From Rhizobium sp. (GTDB taxonomy: Bacteria > Pseudomonadota > Alphaproteobacteria > Rhizobiales > Rhizobiaceae), in NCBI GenBank assembly GCA_027533385.1, contig JAPZUE010000018.1, positions 1-64,000 on the forward strand: a stretch of 64,000 bases of DNA, given 5' to 3'. Positions within the stretch are counted from its first letter, which is position 1, and every line of letters begins with the position of its first letter. This document shows, one piece after another, positions 63,507 to 64,000 of the stretch. The notes under the pieces were generated by a model. It saw only the letters and a list, made by a program, of their open reading frames with translations. It ran no database searches and was not told where the DNA came from. The translations under genes and the position numbers were made by a program.

Positions 63507-64000
63507 GGCAAAGGCAAAGCCGCAGAAGATACTGATCCTCGGCGGTACGGCGGAGGCGCGGACACTCGCCGCGGAGCTCATGGCGCAAGGCCATGCCGTG
63601 ACCACCTCGCTCGCCGGACGGACGGTTGATCCGATCCTGCCGGAAGGTGCGGTCAGGATCGGCGGCTTCGGCGGCGCAGACGGGCTTGCCGCCTATCTCC
63701 GCGATGAAGGCTTCGAGCGGATGATCGACGCCACGCATCCCTTTGCCCGGCGCATCAGCGAAAACGCCATCAAGGCGGCCGCGATTTCGGGCGTTCCACT
63801 GGAGCAGAGGCTTCGGCCACGCTGGCAGAAACTGCCGGGTGACCGATGGAGATCGGTAACCTCGCTCGACGCGGCAGCGGACGCCCTGTCCTCGGGATCG
63901 ACGGTTTTCCTGGCACTCGGGCGGCAATATCTCGACGCATTCGTCAGCCGATCCGATTGCCGCTTCATCATCCGGATGGTCGATCCACCGGAGACACGGC
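63496..64000 (+). CDS. cobK: Precorrin-6A reductase CobK (cut by the window end)
   Basis: The first 168 residues lie in the window and the reading frame is open at the right edge. The Rossmann start KILILGGTAEARTLAAELMAQGH is followed by MIDATHPFARRISENAIKAAAISGVP, the CobK/CbiJ signature, and FLALGRQYLDAF. CobK reduces precorrin-6A with NADPH. The ATG lies inside the last codons of cbiD, in another frame, so the two are coupled. The C-terminal part is missing. Confidence 0.92.
   Translation, partial: MRSKAKAKPQKILILGGTAEARTLAAELMAQGHAVTTSLAGRTVDPILPEGAVRIGGFGGADGLAAYLRDEGFERMIDATHPFARRISENAIKAAAISGVPLEQRLRPRWQKLPGDRWRSVTSLDAAADALSSGSTVFLALGRQYLDAFVSRSDCRFIIRMVDPPETR

Overview
The window is a stretch of chromosome from an alphaproteobacterium of the order Rhizobiales, most likely family Rhizobiaceae. 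The reasons are the complete very-long-chain fatty acid/lipid A cluster (acpXL-fabZ-fabF2-fabF1-adh-lpxXL), fixNOQP plus fixGHIS with FNR/FixK-type boxes and an fnrN-hemN divergent pair, cobalamin genes of the rhizobial type, high GC, and several families of intergenic palindromic repeats typical of rhizobia. Species cannot be fixed from the sequence alone.

Layout. 1-140: 3' end of an IS3-type insertion sequence, then mosaic palindromic repeats around an unrecognised gene (405-962). 1.3-16.9 kb: housekeeping and hypothetical genes (DnaJ-domain protein, cold-shock protein, DusA, DUF1176, DUF1489, L-serine dehydratase, DUF599, DUF1624, a methyltransferase, a MerR regulator with its operator, MgtE, a peptide-deformylase-like protein that lacks its metal ligands, tRNA-Leu(GAG), LipB, an XRE regulator, an EamA transporter, an SRPBCC-M50 protease fusion). 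16.9-23 kb: glutathione-dependent formaldehyde oxidation (adhC and fghA) with acetyltransferases, a toxin-antitoxin remnant, YaiI and a transporter with a histidine-rich tail.

23.1-36.6 kb: a nine-gene sugar catabolic locus on the minus strand. It runs from an ABC importer (binding protein, two permeases, ATPase) to a GH2 beta-mannosidase, a sugar isomerase, a Gfo/Idh/MocA oxidoreductase, an aldo/keto reductase and a GH43 beta-xylosidase. A divergent LacI regulator and two inverted copies of a 13-bp operator sit at the head. The set suggests import and breakdown of plant hemicellulose oligosaccharides.

36.6-40.3 kb: a GGDEF protein with a degenerate active site, an MBL-fold hydrolase and gnd. 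40.3-50 kb: cbb3 oxidase assembly genes fixGHIS and oxidase genes fixNOQP, each unit with its own anaerobox, followed by a divergent hemerythrin-like gene and a PAS protein. 50.3-55.7 kb: the lipid A C28-acyl cluster. 55.8-58 kb: hemN and fnrN, divergent from an anaerobox, so the regulator of the fix units lies near its probable targets. 58-64 kb: cobalamin genes cobD-cobC-cobB-cobA (minus) and cbiD-cobK (plus, cobK cut by the window end).

The window is mostly core genome. The unusual points are degenerate members of enzyme families (deformylase-like, KAS-like FabF2, GGDEF), a domain fusion, a truncated toxin and regulatory palindromes.
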